A stretch of DNA of 24,783 nucleotides from CAZART01 sp964487555. Lineage in GTDB: Bacteria > Bacteroidota > Rhodothermia > Rhodothermales > VXPQ01. The DNA is taken from positions 1-24,783 of the forward strand of contig CAZART010000080.1 of assembly GCA_964487555.1 (NCBI GenBank). The letters run 5' to 3'. A program made the translations under genes and the position numbers. The notes under the pieces are model-generated. The model saw only the letters and a program-made list of their open reading frames with translations. It was not told the origin of the DNA and ran no database searches. The first letter of the stretch is position 1. Each line of letters begins with the position of its first letter. Shown in pieces: positions 24,525 to 24,783 of the stretch.

Positions 24525-24783
24525 TCATTTCATGAGGAGCAGCGTTCGGGTTTTGCGCGAACGTTCCGTCTCGAGCACATACGCGTAGACGCCGCTCGGC
24601 ATATCATGTGCATCCCAGCGTACCTCGTGCGTACCTCCGGGAAGGCTTCCGGAAACGAGCGTCACGACCTCCTGTCCGAGCATCGTGTAGATCGTCAGTT
24701 TCACGCGGCTCGTCTTCGGCAGCTCGAAGAGCCGGCGTAGGTGACGTCGGGTGTCTTGGAGTTGGGTGAGGAGCGCTTCGACC
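24525..24783 (-). CDS. C-terminal end of a T9SS-sorted secreted protein (5' part outside window)
   Basis: Reading from the right edge on the minus strand, the frame is open to a TGA at 24527-24525, about 85 residues. It ends in a type IX sorting domain: 'FELPKTSRVKLTIYTMLGQE', 'PGGTHEVRWDAHDMPSGVYA' and a final 'TRTLLLMK'. Such domains direct export across the outer membrane and are removed on secretion. The usual 'YPNPF' motif before 'FELP' is not present in this frame; the sequence there is Arg-rich instead. The main domain, and hence the function, lies outside the window. Confidence 0.75.
   Translation of the reverse strand, partial: VEALLTQLQDTRRHLRRLFELPKTSRVKLTIYTMLGQEVVTLVSGSLPGGTHEVRWDAHDMPSGVYAYVLETERSRKTRTLLLMK

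Noticed and set aside
1..24783. tRNA, rRNA, insertion sequence or phage attachment site
   Set aside because: I looked for cloverleaf-like segments, transposase or integrase motifs and flanking inverted repeats and saw none I could support.

Overview
The window looks like a GC-rich chromosomal segment of a Rhodothermota (Rhodothermales-type) bacterium, probably from a draft or metagenome assembly. Two predicted secreted proteins carry type IX secretion (T9SS) C-terminal sorting domains, one with the YPNPFNP motif common in that lineage. Shine-Dalgarno sequences are often weak. A run of exactly 100 Ns (8664-8763) marks a scaffold gap.

Layout. (1) 1-5550, plus strand: a surface-polysaccharide block. 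It holds the end of an FkbM methyltransferase, a WecA/MraY-type sugar-phosphate transferase fused to a Rossmann domain, a YjbH C-half-like outer-membrane protein, a lipoprotein with a symmetric six-cysteine hairpin, and a YjbH N-half-like protein, closed by a strong terminator. (2) 5658-7552, minus strand: two soluble proteins with an anti-sigma/sigma-like feel. The first 70 residues of one match the C-terminal tail of the sugar-phosphate transferase. (3) 7553-8377: no supported gene, but an orphan plus-strand terminator. (4) 8378-15393, plus strand: carrier protein, adenylating enzyme (5' end lost in the gap), prolyl-carrier-type dehydrogenase, pyrrole-type flavin halogenase, then a large MBOAT acyltransferase fused to an SGNH hydrolase. 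(5) about 15755-21796: a 2013-residue T9SS-secreted SGNH esterase with two LamG units, four DNRLRE (CBM96-like) and three PKD domains. (6) 22052-24422: UDP-glucose dehydrogenase and UDP-glucuronate decarboxylase, making UDP-xylose. (7) Minus strand at the right edge: the end of another T9SS-sorted protein.

How it may work together. The first four genes of region 4 correspond to PltL, PltF, PltE and PltA of pyoluteorin biosynthesis, which convert L-proline to halogenated pyrrole-2-carboxyl on a carrier protein. In the window the next gene is not a PKS or NRPS. It is an MBOAT-SGNH protein, the counterpart of DltB plus DltD, which take an acyl group from carrier DltC (loaded by DltA) and place it on an extracellular polymer. 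The most interesting reading is a Dlt-like pathway that builds a (halo)pyrrole acyl group and exports it as an ester decoration, possibly onto the polysaccharide made by the flanking genes. This is an inference from gene content and order. Enzyme families are read from motifs with good confidence; the joint function is a hypothesis.
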